64,000 bases of DNA from positions 330,942 through 394,941 of the forward strand of contig NZ_JAFEUU010000003.1 of NCBI RefSeq assembly GCF_017355885.1, in the 5' to 3' direction. Within the stretch, counting starts at the first letter, position 1, and every line of letters starts with the position of its first letter. The position numbers and the translations under genes were made by a program. The notes beneath the pieces were generated by a model, which was not told where the DNA came from, ran no database searches, and worked only from the letters and a program-made list of their open reading frames with translations. Positions 7,689 through 16,170 of this stretch are shown piece by piece. The stretch is from Sabulicella rubraurantiaca. GTDB taxonomy: Bacteria > Pseudomonadota > Alphaproteobacteria > Acetobacterales > Acetobacteraceae.

Positions 7689-9272
7689 ATGCAGCCCCTG
7701 GAACTCTTTGAACTGGTCGTCGGCATGTTCCTGGCGGTGCTGGTGCTGCATTACGCGGCGCATCGCCTGCGGCTTCCGCCGGCGGTCGCGCTTCTGGTGG
7801 GCGGCGGCGCGCTGGCATTCGTCCCGGGGCTGCCGACGGTAGAGCTCGATCCGGAACTGGTGCTTGTCATCTTCTTGCCCCCGCTGCTGATGGATGGCGC
7901 CTGGTTCACGGCGCTGGCACCCTTCCGCCGGCATCTCGGCGGCATCGCCTCGCTCGCGGTCGGGGCGGTGGTGTTCACGGCGGCCATCGTCGCGGTCGTC
8001 GCGAAGCTGATCCTGCCGGACCTGCCATGGGCGGCCTGCGTCGCGCTGGGCGCCATCGTCTCGCCCCCGGACGCCATTTCGGCCCGAGCGGTCCTGCAGC
8101 GCGTGAAGCTGCCGCGCCGGCTCGACACCCTGTTGGAAGGCGAAAGCCTCCTCAACGACGCGACCGGGCTCGTGCTGTTCCGCTTCGCAGTGGCCGCAGC
8201 CCTCACCGGGACGTTCAGCCTCGGCGAGGCCATCGGCAGCTTCGCCGTTCTGGTGGTCGGCGGGATCGCGGTGGGCGGCGCGATCGGGGCGGTCTGGGTC
8301 CTGCTGCTGCGCCGGCTCGGCGACGACCACCTGATGATCGCCGCCTCGATGCTGGTGTGCTGGGCCAGCTATATCGCCGGCGAGATGCTGCACGTGTCCG
8401 GCGTCATCGCGACGGTGACGGCGGGCCTCGTCTGCGGCTGGTATCAGCACGTCGTCCTGACGGCCAGCGTCCGCATCCGTGCCCTCGCCTTCTGGCAGGG
8501 GATGATCTTTCTTCTCGAGGCGGCGGTGTTCATCCTGATCGGCCTGTCGCTGCGCGGAGTGCTCGACCGCGTCGGCGGAATCGGCGTGGTGCTGGAGGAC
8601 ATGGCCTGGTCGGTCGCGGCGGTGATCGTGGCCGTCACAGTCGCCCGCTTCGCCTGGGTCTTCGGGTCGGATGCCATCCTCGGGCTGCTGAACAGGGCCG
8701 GATGGCGCAGGGTGGAGCCCCTCGGCCCGCGGGCCGCGAGCGTCATGAGCTGGGCGGGGATGAGCGGCGTGGTGACGCTGGCTGTGGCACTGACCCTGCC
8801 CGAGACGATGCCGGGACGCGACCTGATGCTGGTGACGGCCTTTGCCGTGATCCTGGTGACGGTGCTCGTGCAAGGCACGACGCTGGGTCTCGTCATCCGC
8901 CTTGCTGGTCTCCGGGAGGATCATCGCAGCAAGCCGCCCCTCGACCTCTTCGCCGCCGAGGTCGCCATGCTCAAGGCGCAATTCGCGGAGGTGCAGCGGC
9001 TCGCCTATGACGCCGACGGCTCGCTCCTCCACCCACGCCTGCTCGAAAGCTACCGGCGGCGGGCAACGCTCTCGGCGGAGTATGTCGAGAGCCCGGAGGA
9101 ACGCAGCCGCAGCATCGTCGCCCATTACGACGTTATCCTCGCCGCCGTCGCGGCTGGACGGGCCGAGCTTGTCCGCCTCCACCGGGCACGGCAGATCGAC
9201 GATGAAACGCTCCATGACCTGGAGCATGACCTCGACCTCGAGGAACTTGTGGCGCTCGCCGCCAAGGGCTGA
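7689..9272 (+). CDS. CPA1 family Na+/H+ antiporter
   Basis: A 527-residue membrane protein with about 12 helices followed by a cytoplasmic tail (from about residue 420). The cation/proton antiporter signature is present: GAIVSPPDAISA in helix 5 and LLEGESLLNDATGLVLF in helix 6, with the essential Asn156-Asp157. The position that is usually Thr in SPTDPVA is Pro here. The acidic, helical tail fits bacterial NhaP/YjcE-type CPA1 exchangers. It should exchange Na+ or K+ for H+ in the inner membrane for pH and salt homeostasis. No strong ribosome-binding site is visible before the ATG. It stands alone and is separated from the convergent RND operon by a strong hairpin. Confidence 0.88.
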   Translation: MQPLELFELVVGMFLAVLVLHYAAHRLRLPPAVALLVGGGALAFVPGLPTVELDPELVLVIFLPPLLMDGAWFTALAPFRRHLGGIASLAVGAVVFTAAIVAVVAKLILPDLPWAACVALGAIVSPPDAISARAVLQRVKLPRRLDTLLEGESLLNDATGLVLFRFAVAAALTGTFSLGEAIGSFAVLVVGGIAVGGAIGAVWVLLLRRLGDDHLMIAASMLVCWASYIAGEMLHVSGVIATVTAGLVCGWYQHVVLTASVRIRALAFWQGMIFLLEAAVFILIGLSLRGVLDRVGGIGVVLEDMAWSVAAVIVAVTVARFAWVFGSDAILGLLNRAGWRRVEPLGPRAASVMSWAGMSGVVTLAVALTLPETMPGRDLMLVTAFAVILVTVLVQGTTLGLVIRLAGLREDHRSKPPLDLFAAEVAMLKAQFAEVQRLAYDADGSLLHPRLLESYRRRATLSAEYVESPEERSRSIVAHYDVILAAVAAGRAELVRLHRARQIDDETLHDLEHDLDLEELVALAAKG

Positions 9273-9289
9273 CCAGCGGCGCTTGCATA

Positions 9290-9322
9290 CGATGGCCGAG
9301 CCGCGCAAAGGCTCGGCCATCG
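9290..9322. terminator. Bidirectional terminator hairpin
   Basis: A 13-bp perfect stem, CGATGGCCGAGCC (9290-9302) with GGCTCGGCCATCG (9310-9322), around a GCGCAAA loop. It lies between the convergent antiporter (plus) and RND permease (minus) genes, where a shared terminator is expected. Confidence 0.75.
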
Positions 9323-9337
9323 GCTTTACAGCCCCCT

Positions 9338-12300
9338 TCAATGCGCTCCCGCGGAAGGACCGGCGGCGGAGGGCAGGGGCTGGACTTCCGTGTCGCCGGC
9401 CCCACGTCCCGCGAGCGCCCTCGCCACGACATAGAAGACCGGCGTGAAGACTAGGCCGAACAGCGTCACGCCCAGCATGCCGTAGAACACCGCGACGCCC
9501 AGGCTCTGCCGCAGCTCGGCGCCCGCGCCCTGGGCGATGGTGAGCGGCAGGACGCCCAGGATGAAGGCGAGGCTGGTCATCAGGATCGGGCGCAGCCGGG
9601 TGCGCGCCGCCGCCACGGCCGCCTCCCACCGCGTCGCGCCATCCTCCTCGGCGACGCGGGCGAACTCCACGATCAGGATCGCGTTCTTCGCCGCCAGGCC
9701 CACCAGCACCACGAGGCCCACCTGCACGAGCACGTTGTTGTCGAGCCCCGCATGCTGCACACCCAGCAGCGCGGCAAGCACCGACATCGGCGCGATCAGC
9801 ACGACCGCCACCGGCAGCAGCCAGCTTTCATACATCGCCGCCAGCACCAGGAAGACGAATACGATGGCGAGACCGAAGGCGATGGGCGCTGTGTTGCCGG
9901 CGATGCGCTCCTGCAGCGCAAGCTCCGTCCACTCGAAGCCGAAGCCCTCCGGCAGGGCAGTCCGAAGCGCAGCCTCGACCGCTTCGATGGCCTGGCCGGT
10001 CGAGATTCCGGGCAGCGCCGTCCCCTGCAGCTCGGCCGCCGGGAACAGGTTGTAGCGCGGCACGCGGAAGGGTCCCGACGTCTCGTGGAAGGTGGCGACA
10101 CTCCCCAGCGGCACCACGCCGCCATCCTGGGTGCGGGTGCGGAGCCGGGCGATGTCCTCCACCGACATGCGGTGACTCATGTCTGCCTGTGCTGTCACCC
10201 GCCAGGTGCGTCCCAGGAGGTTGAAGTCGTTCACGAAGGCGGAGCCGAGATAGACCCCCATCGCCTCGTGCACGCGGGAGATCGGGACGCCCAGCATCTC
10301 GGCACGCGCGCGGTCCACCTCGGCACGGATCTGCGGCGTCGCGGTGTTGAACAGGCTGAAGGCGAAGGCGATGCCTGGTGTCTGGTTGACCGCCGCCAGC
10401 GCGGCCTGGGTGGCGGCCTCGAGTTCCTGTGGCCCACGGCCGGCGCGGTCCTGGATCATCAGCTTGAAGCCTCCGCCCGTGCCAATACCGGGCACGGGGG
10501 GTGGCGGCAGGACCAGCACCAGCGCGTCGTCATCGCCCATCAGCCGGCCCTGGAGGTCACGCAGGATGCCCTCGCCGGTCAGGCCGAGGCGCTGGCGCTC
10601 GGCGAAGGACTTCAGGCTGGCGAAGACCACGCCGGTATTGGGCGCGTTGGTGAAGGTGGCGCCGTCGAAGCCGACGAAGGCCACCGCGCTCTCCACTCCC
10701 GGCGTCGCCATGATCGCGTCCGAGGCGCGGCGGATCACCGCGTCGGTGCGGCTGAGGCTGGCACCCGGGGGAAGCTGGAAGGCAGCGATGAAGTAGCCGC
10801 GATCCAGCGGCGGGATCAGCCCCGTCGGCGTGGTCAGCACGGAACGCCCCGTCAGCACCAGCAGCCCGGCATAGAGGATGAGCAGGATGAGCGGTAGCCG
10901 CACCAGCCGACGCGTCATCCCGCCATACCCCATGGAGAGCGCGTCGAAGAGGCGGTTGAAGCCACGGAAGAACAGGCGCAGCGGCGCGCCCAGGCGCGAC
11001 GGCGTCCCATGCCCGTGCGGCTTGAGGAGCCGCGCGGCGAGGGCGGGCGAGAGGGTCAGCGACACCACCGCCGACAGCACGGTGGCGACCGAGATGGTGA
11101 CGGCGAATTGCTTGTAGAAGCTGCCGGCGATGCCGGTGATGAAGGCAGTCGGCACGAAGACCGCCACCAGCACCAGCGCGATGGCGATCAGCGCGAAACC
11201 CACCTCGTCCATGGTCCGCCGCGCTGCCTCCAGAGGGGGCAGTCCTTCGGCCATGTGGCGCTCGGCATTCTCCACCACCACGATCGCATCGTCCACGACG
11301 ATGCCAATGGCGAGGATCAGGCCGAACATGGTCAGCGAGTTCAGCGTGAAGCCCAGCGCCAGCAGCACGGCGAAGGTGCCGATGATGGAGACGGGAATGG
11401 CCAGAAGCGGGATCACCGCCGCCCGCCAGTTCTGCAGGAAGAGCACGACCACCAGCACCACCAGCACCACTGCCTCGGCGAAGGTGTGGACCACGGCCTC
11501 CATGCTCTGCGCGACGAAGCGCGTGGGATCGTACACGACGCTCCAGCCAATGCCGGCGGGGAAGGTGCCGGCCGCCTCCTCCATGGTCTGACGCACCGCG
11601 GCCGCGGTCTGCAGCGCATTGGAGCCGGGGCGCTGGAAGATGACGATCGCGGTGGCGACCTGGTTGTTCAGCAGCGCGTTCACGGTGTAGTCGGCCGCGC
11701 CCACCTCCACCCGCGCCACGTCGCGCAGCCGCACGGGCTGGCCGCCCGCGCCCGTAGCCACGACCTGCTCCTCGAACTGCTCAGGCGTGGCCAGGCGGCC
11801 CAGGGTTTGGACGCTCACCTCGAAGGCGCCGGCCTCCTCGGCGCGGGGCGCCTGGCCGATCGCGCCGGCCGCGACCTGGGCGTTGGAGCGGCGCAGCGCC
11901 TCCACCACCTCGCCGGGGGAAAGACCCCGCGCCGCCACCCGGTCGGGATCGAGCCAGATTCGCATGGCGTAGTCGCGCCCGCCGAAGACCTGCGCATCGC
12001 CCACGCCGTCCAGCCGGGCCAACCGGTCCTTGATGGCGATGGTCGCGAAGTTGGAGACGTATTCGGGCGAACGGCTGCCATCCGGCGAGGTGAGGTGCAC
12101 GACCATCAGCAGGTCGGGCGACGCCTTGCGGACGGTGATGCCCAGGCGGCGCACATCCTCGGGCAGGCGCGGCTCCGCGATGGCGACGCGGTTCTGCACC
12201 AGCACCTGCGCCTGGTCGATGTCGGTGCCCTGCCGGAAGACGACGCTGACGTTCAGCCGCCCGTCGCCGGTGGCCTGGGAGGTGAGGTAGAGCATGCCCT

Positions 12301-12523
12301 CCACCCCGTTCACCTCCTGCTCGATGGGACCGGCCACGGTGGCGGCAATCGTCTCGGCCGAGGCGCCGGGATAGAGCGCCGTCACCTGCACGGTGGGCGG
12401 CGCGATCTCGGGATATTCCGAGATGGGCAGGTGCAGCGCGGCGATGGCGCCGACCAGGGTGATGGCGATCGACAGAACCGCCGCGAAGACGGGCCGGTCG
12501 ATGAAGAAGCGGGCGAGCCGCAT
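9338..12523 (-). CDS. RND multidrug efflux permease (HAE1 family, MexF-like)
   Basis: A 1061-residue inner-membrane proton-driven pump. It starts MRLARFFIDRPVFAAVLSI, typical of the HAE1 branch, and has two repeats of one helix, a large periplasmic loop and five further helices. The proton-relay aspartate pair is in AIGIVVDDAIVVVEN (helix 4) and the partner lysine in GLAAKNAILIVEFA (helix 10). The pore motif YPGASAET and the conserved PLSIAQG-like PLTIAQGAGAELRQSLG are present. It is full length. The gene lies 30 bp after the adaptor gene, so the two form one operon controlled from the divergent TetR promoter. No outer-membrane channel gene is present here, so the pump must use a TolC/OprM-type protein encoded elsewhere. 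Closest in look to MexF/OqxB. Confidence 0.93.
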   Translation of the reverse strand: MRLARFFIDRPVFAAVLSIAITLVGAIAALHLPISEYPEIAPPTVQVTALYPGASAETIAATVAGPIEQEVNGVEGMLYLTSQATGDGRLNVSVVFRQGTDIDQAQVLVQNRVAIAEPRLPEDVRRLGITVRKASPDLLMVVHLTSPDGSRSPEYVSNFATIAIKDRLARLDGVGDAQVFGGRDYAMRIWLDPDRVAARGLSPGEVVEALRRSNAQVAAGAIGQAPRAEEAGAFEVSVQTLGRLATPEQFEEQVVATGAGGQPVRLRDVARVEVGAADYTVNALLNNQVATAIVIFQRPGSNALQTAAAVRQTMEEAAGTFPAGIGWSVVYDPTRFVAQSMEAVVHTFAEAVVLVVLVVVLFLQNWRAAVIPLLAIPVSIIGTFAVLLALGFTLNSLTMFGLILAIGIVVDDAIVVVENAERHMAEGLPPLEAARRTMDEVGFALIAIALVLVAVFVPTAFITGIAGSFYKQFAVTISVATVLSAVVSLTLSPALAARLLKPHGHGTPSRLGAPLRLFFRGFNRLFDALSMGYGGMTRRLVRLPLILLILYAGLLVLTGRSVLTTPTGLIPPLDRGYFIAAFQLPPGASLSRTDAVIRRASDAIMATPGVESAVAFVGFDGATFTNAPNTGVVFASLKSFAERQRLGLTGEGILRDLQGRLMGDDDALVLVLPPPPVPGIGTGGGFKLMIQDRAGRGPQELEAATQAALAAVNQTPGIAFAFSLFNTATPQIRAEVDRARAEMLGVPISRVHEAMGVYLGSAFVNDFNLLGRTWRVTAQADMSHRMSVEDIARLRTRTQDGGVVPLGSVATFHETSGPFRVPRYNLFPAAELQGTALPGISTGQAIEAVEAALRTALPEGFGFEWTELALQERIAGNTAPIAFGLAIVFVFLVLAAMYESWLLPVAVVLIAPMSVLAALLGVQHAGLDNNVLVQVGLVVLVGLAAKNAILIVEFARVAEEDGATRWEAAVAAARTRLRPILMTSLAFILGVLPLTIAQGAGAELRQSLGVAVFYGMLGVTLFGLVFTPVFYVVARALAGRGAGDTEVQPLPSAAGPSAGAH

Positions 12524-12553
12524 GGGAGGAAGCCTTGTGCCGGAGGGGTGGCG

Positions 12554-13738
12554 TTACTGCGCGGAGGCGAGCGGGCTTTGCCCGATGCGCCCCTGCTGGG
12601 CGGTGACGCGGGTGCCCGGTCGGGCGCGGTGCAGCCCGCCGACGATCACCCGGTCCTCCGGCGAGAGGCCGGAACGCACGACGCGCAGCCCATCCACCAA
12701 TGGGCCGAGCTGCACCGGGCGCGGCGCGACGGTGCCGTCCGGGGTGACGGTCAGCACCGCCCGGCCGGCCTGGTCCGCCACCACGGCGGCGTCGGGAACC
12801 ATCAAGGCCTCCTCCTCGGTCACGAAGAGGCGGAGCCGGGCGAAGCCGCCCGGTGTCAGCAGGAGCGCGGGGTTGGGCACGACGGCACGGGCGCGGATCG
12901 TACCGCTCCGCCCCTCGAAGGCGCTGTCCACGAAGTCGAGCCGGCCTTCGTGGGAGAAATCCGCCTCGTCCAGCAGGCGCAGGCGGACGGGCGCCCCGGA
13001 GGCGTCGCGCATCCCGCCGCGCGCGGCCCGGGCGTAGCGGAGGTACTGCGCCTCGCTGGCGTCGAACACGGCGTAGACCGGGTCCGTCGCCAGAAGCGTG
13101 GTCATCAGCGTGGCGCCGGCCTGCACGAGGTTGCCCGCATCCACGCGCCGGTCGCTGACACGGCCGGCGCGCGGCGCGCGGATCTCCGACCATTCCAGCT
13201 CCAGCTCGGCCTGGCGCAGGGCGGCGCGGGCGGCGGCGAGGCTGCCCTGCGCCTCGCGCACCGCCGAGCGGCGCGTGTCCAACTCGGATTCCGGTGCGAT
13301 GCGCTGCTGCGCGAGCGGCGCATAGCGCGCCAGCTGTTGCTCGGCCAGGAGGAGGCGGGCCTCGGTGCGCGCCAGTTCCGCCCGGGCGCTGTCCACGGCG
13401 ATCTGGAAGGGGCGGCGGTCGAGCGTGAAGAGCAGGTCACCGGGACGCACCAGGGCACCGTCGCGGAAATGCACCTCCGTGACCTGTCCCGAGACCCGGG
13501 GCCGCACCTCGACCCGGGCGGAGGGTTCGATGCGGGCCGTGTGCTCGTCCCATTGCGCCACGGACCGGGCGAGCGGGGCGGCGACGGTCACCGGAGGGGC
13601 GGGCGGGGCGGTCTGCGCCACGGCCGGGCCGGCGGCGGAAATCGCGAGGGCGATGCCTGCGGCCTGTGCGGGCAAGGTTCGGCGGAGCCAGGAAAGCCAA
13701 GGATTTTCAAAGAACTGTTGCGGTTCGCCCTTGCGCAT
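12554..13738 (-). CDS. RND efflux periplasmic adaptor (MexE-like)
   Basis: A 394-residue membrane-fusion protein. The N-terminus has a signal segment ending AVAQ after an unusually long polar start. Next comes the lipoyl/barrel-sandwich half motif (VEVRPRVSGQVTEVHFRDGA), an alpha-helical hairpin (about residues 100-165, rich in Ala/Arg/Glu), the second lipoyl half (IRAPRAGRVSDRRVDAGNLV), then beta-barrel and membrane-proximal domains. It bridges the inner-membrane RND pump and an outer-membrane channel. It is the first gene of the operon; its start lies just downstream of a promoter covered by the TetR operator, so expression should be induced when the regulator releases. Confidence 0.9.
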   Translation of the reverse strand: MRKGEPQQFFENPWLSWLRRTLPAQAAGIALAISAAGPAVAQTAPPAPPVTVAAPLARSVAQWDEHTARIEPSARVEVRPRVSGQVTEVHFRDGALVRPGDLLFTLDRRPFQIAVDSARAELARTEARLLLAEQQLARYAPLAQQRIAPESELDTRRSAVREAQGSLAAARAALRQAELELEWSEIRAPRAGRVSDRRVDAGNLVQAGATLMTTLLATDPVYAVFDASEAQYLRYARAARGGMRDASGAPVRLRLLDEADFSHEGRLDFVDSAFEGRSGTIRARAVVPNPALLLTPGGFARLRLFVTEEEALMVPDAAVVADQAGRAVLTVTPDGTVAPRPVQLGPLVDGLRVVRSGLSPEDRVIVGGLHRARPGTRVTAQQGRIGQSPLASAQ

Positions 13739-13770
13739 GGCGGGGGTCCTGACCTATTTCTCGGCACGGA

Positions 13771-13817
13771 TGATACCGACCGGTTCGTCCCTCATAGTAA
13801 GTGACCGGTCAGTATCA
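13771..13817. promoter_or_regulatory. TetR operator pair and promoter of the RND operon
   Basis: Two inverted copies, TGATACCGACCGGT (13771-13784) and ACCGGTCAGTATCA (13804-13817), match at 13 of 14 positions. Each contains the palindrome-like core GACCGGT(C). On the minus strand a -35 TTGATG (13816-13821), a 16-bp spacer and a -10 TACTAT (13794-13799) drive the adaptor-permease operon, and the right-hand site fills the spacer. This is the layout of a TetR repressor blocking its own divergent efflux operon. Confidence 0.75.
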
Positions 13818-13873
13818 TCAAGAGGCGATTTTGTGACGCTCACGGAATCATGGCGGGCGTGGAGGACGGAAGG

Positions 13874-14458
13874 ATGTCGAGCGCCAACGCCGACCGGCCC
13901 AAGGCGGCCCAGCGAATCCAGAGCGCGGCGAAGGATCTGTTTCACCGTCAGGGCATTCGGGCCACGGGCGTCGAAGAGGTCTGCCGCGTCGCAGAGGCCA
14001 CCAAGATGAGCCTCTACCGCAGCTATCCCAGCAAGGATGCGCTGGTGGCGGCGATCCTGGAGGAGGACGCGGCGGCCTACGAGGTCTGGTTCGCTGAGGC
14101 GACTGCGGGCGTCTCCGACCCGGCCGGCAAGCTTCATGCCTTGACGGAGGCCGTGGCCCGCAAGCTCGGCGCGCCGGAGTATCGCGGTTGCCCGCTGCTG
14201 CTGGCCCAATCCGAGTTCCCCGACCCGGAGCACCCGACCCATCAGCTCGTTGCCGCGCATAAGCGCCGCATGCGCGACGGGTTTGCGCGCCTGGCGGAAG
14301 AGGCTGGCGCACGCGACCCAGCCCTGCTGGGTGACGCCCTCGCCCTGCTGATCGACGGTGCTTGGTCCAGCCTACCCTATCTGGGCGCTGAGCGCGCTGC
14401 TGCCGTGTTGCGCGCCACTTCCGGCACCGTGCTGCGCGACGCCCTGCCGCCGCGCTGA
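13874..14458 (+). CDS. TetR/AcrR family repressor of the RND pump
   Basis: A 194-residue regulator with an N-terminal helix-turn-helix (about residues 10-55: RIQSAAKDLFHRQGIRATGV ... KMSLYRSYPSKDALVAAIL) and a variable C-terminal ligand domain. The start at 13874 was chosen because GGAGG lies 8 nt upstream; an in-frame ATG at 13850 has no such site. It is transcribed divergently from the MexEF-like operon, with paired palindromic operators in the gap. It should repress the pump and probably itself until a pump substrate binds. The ligand is unknown. Confidence 0.88.
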   Translation: MSSANADRPKAAQRIQSAAKDLFHRQGIRATGVEEVCRVAEATKMSLYRSYPSKDALVAAILEEDAAAYEVWFAEATAGVSDPAGKLHALTEAVARKLGAPEYRGCPLLLAQSEFPDPEHPTHQLVAAHKRRMRDGFARLAEEAGARDPALLGDALALLIDGAWSSLPYLGAERAAAVLRATSGTVLRDALPPR

Positions 14459-14793
14459 GCGGCCGCAGCGGCTGTGACTCTCTGCTCCGGCGGTGGGCTG
14501 GTCGTGCCGCCCGCCCGGAACATCTGCCCTTTCGGCAGGGATTCCGCAGGGCTCCTTGGCGGCCATGCGCGCCTCCTATCGGTACTGCCCGCGCATTTCC
14601 GACGCCTCGAGGTCGATGCTGCGGATCCGATGGCGGCCTGGGCGCGGCGTGTCACCGTCAGTCGCGTGGCACAAAGCCTGCAATTCCATGAGGAGACCGA
14701 GGGAACGGGACCGAAACTCCCCTTCCCATGCAGTGCCTTCGCTCCAAGGGCATTCAGGAGACCAAGAGAGCGAGCGGCCAACGAAGGTGGCGG
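14459..14793. other. Intergenic stretch, nothing recognised
   Basis: These 335 bp follow the TetR gene and precede a doubtful small frame. Open frames here have no protein-like composition on either strand. No RNA gene or repeat was seen. Confidence 0.4.
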
Positions 14794-15087
14794 ATGCCGA
14801 TTGTCCAGACCAGGGCTTCAGAAGATTGGCTGTTTGAACGAGCTGCCCTTGTCGGGAGCGCACTCGCCCACCTCGCTGCGCGGAACGAGCTTTCCTCCGA
14901 GGAGCGATTGCGGGTCGTGGGTGCGGCTCGCCTTGCTCTCCAGGAAACAGCCGGCAAGGATCCTTCGCTCCAGGAGGGGGCACGCCATGTCGACCCAGTG
15001 CTCGCGGGGCTGGAAGGGCGCGGCTCCGTGAACCCGTCCCGGAACGAGGGAAGACCGGCCGAGATGTCTGGTGAGGAGCGGTCGTAG
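14794..15087 (+). CDS. Possible small hypothetical protein
   Basis: A 97-codon frame beginning MPIVQTRASEDWLFERAALV, with GAAGGTGGCGG directly before the ATG. Residues 10-50 are predicted-helix-like (ALVGSALAHLAARNELSSEE, then RLRVVGAARLALQETA). The tail (SRNEGRPAEMSGEERS) looks random. Third-position GC is lower than in neighbouring genes. No family was recognised. It may equally be chance open frame in a gene-poor gap. Confidence 0.3.
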   Translation: MPIVQTRASEDWLFERAALVGSALAHLAARNELSSEERLRVVGAARLALQETAGKDPSLQEGARHVDPVLAGLEGRGSVNPSRNEGRPAEMSGEERS

Positions 15088-15274
15088 CTCGCGCCTCTCA
15101 TGTCCGCTTTGCGCCTGAGCCGGACGCAACGGAGCGTCGCCTGGCTTTTCACGGCGCGATGGACCGCGAGCGGCCGTTCAGCTGCTGCGATCCGCGCGAG
15201 GCTTCTTGTTGAAGCGCGTCATCGGTCTCCTCTAGGCTGACGCCGTAACGAAAAGCGATCGGGAGGAACGCAGC

Positions 15275-15898
15275 ATGAAGCGTCGAACCTTGGTGCCGCT
15301 GCTGGCCGCGACGGCCGGGCTCGCTGCAGGGCGCAAAGCGGCATTGGCGCAGTCCGATGGCTGGACACCATTGTTCAACGGCCGCGATTTCACGAATTGG
15401 GACCGCATCGGCGATGCCAACTGGCGGGTGGAGGATGGTGCCCTCGTCGCCGATCGCGGCAACGGATTCTTGGTCACGCAGCGGGACTACCGCGACTTCC
15501 AGCTACGCGCCGAGTTCTTCGTGGACACCAGCACCAACAGCGGCATCTACATCCGCTGCACCAACCCCGCGATGGTCAGCACGGCCAACGCCTACGAGGT
15601 GAACATCTGGGACGAGCGGCCGGAGCCACGCTACGGCACCGGCGCGATCGTGGATCTTGCCGCCGTGGATCCGATGCCGAAGGCGGGCGGGCGCTGGAAT
15701 CTCTACGAGATCACCGCCGCCGGCGATACCTTCACCGTCGTGTTCAACGGCCAGAAGACCGCCGACGGCGTTCGGGATTCCCGCTTCGCGACCGGGCGGA
15801 TCGCGTTGCAGCACGGCCCGGGCGTGCCGGGTCCGGGCGGAGCGGTGAATGACCGCGGCGTCGTGCGCTTCCGGAAGGTGGAGATCCGGGCGGGCTGA
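15275..15898 (+). CDS. DUF1080 / 3-keto-disaccharide hydrolase domain protein
   Basis: A 207-residue exported protein. It has a signal peptide ending ALAQ (about residue 26), then one DUF1080 domain that fills the rest: WTPLFNGRDFTNWDRIG near the start, DFQLRAEFFVDTSTNSGIYI in the middle and NDRGVVRFRKVEIR at the end. The domain is a concanavalin-like beta-sandwich; characterised members hydrolyse 3-keto sugars, while others are thought to bind glycans. GGAGGAACGCAGC precedes the ATG. It stands alone, followed by a strong hairpin. The substrate is not evident. Confidence 0.85.
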   Translation: MKRRTLVPLLAATAGLAAGRKAALAQSDGWTPLFNGRDFTNWDRIGDANWRVEDGALVADRGNGFLVTQRDYRDFQLRAEFFVDTSTNSGIYIRCTNPAMVSTANAYEVNIWDERPEPRYGTGAIVDLAAVDPMPKAGGRWNLYEITAAGDTFTVVFNGQKTADGVRDSRFATGRIALQHGPGVPGPGGAVNDRGVVRFRKVEIRAG

Positions 15899-15932
15899 AC
15901 GCCGGCTGGAGCCTGTAAGACCTCGACGGGAC

Positions 15933-15961
15933 CCGCCTCCCGCTTATAGCGCGGGAGGCGG
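15933..15961. terminator. Rho-independent-like hairpin
   Basis: An 11-bp perfect stem, CCGCCTCCCGC (15933-15943) with GCGGGAGGCGG (15951-15961), around a 7-nt loop, 35 bp after the DUF1080 stop. There is no T-run, which is usual in GC-rich genomes. Confidence 0.6.
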
Positions 15962-16170
15962 CCCGACCGTGTGTCGCGCACTTGCGCGAGCGCATCGGGG
16001 CACGGCTCCTCGGCCTTGGAACCACCACTCACCGCGAAATTGGCTCGCTCCCAGAAGCTCTGCGCTGGCGATACTCTTGCACCTCGGCTGCCGCGGTGCC
16101 TCGACCAGCCACACAAAAGCTGGGATGGACTGGTGCCGAGTACATCGGCGTGACCACCGCGGAGAGGGTG

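Noticed and set aside
11009..13804. A 931-codon plus-strand frame over the RND permease and adaptor
   Set aside because: His/Arg/Gly-rich, no domain, antisense to two well-recognised efflux genes.
15982..16170. Upstream extension of the MBL-fold gene
   Set aside because: GGAGAGG and a lipoprotein signal place the start at 16171; upstream codons look random.
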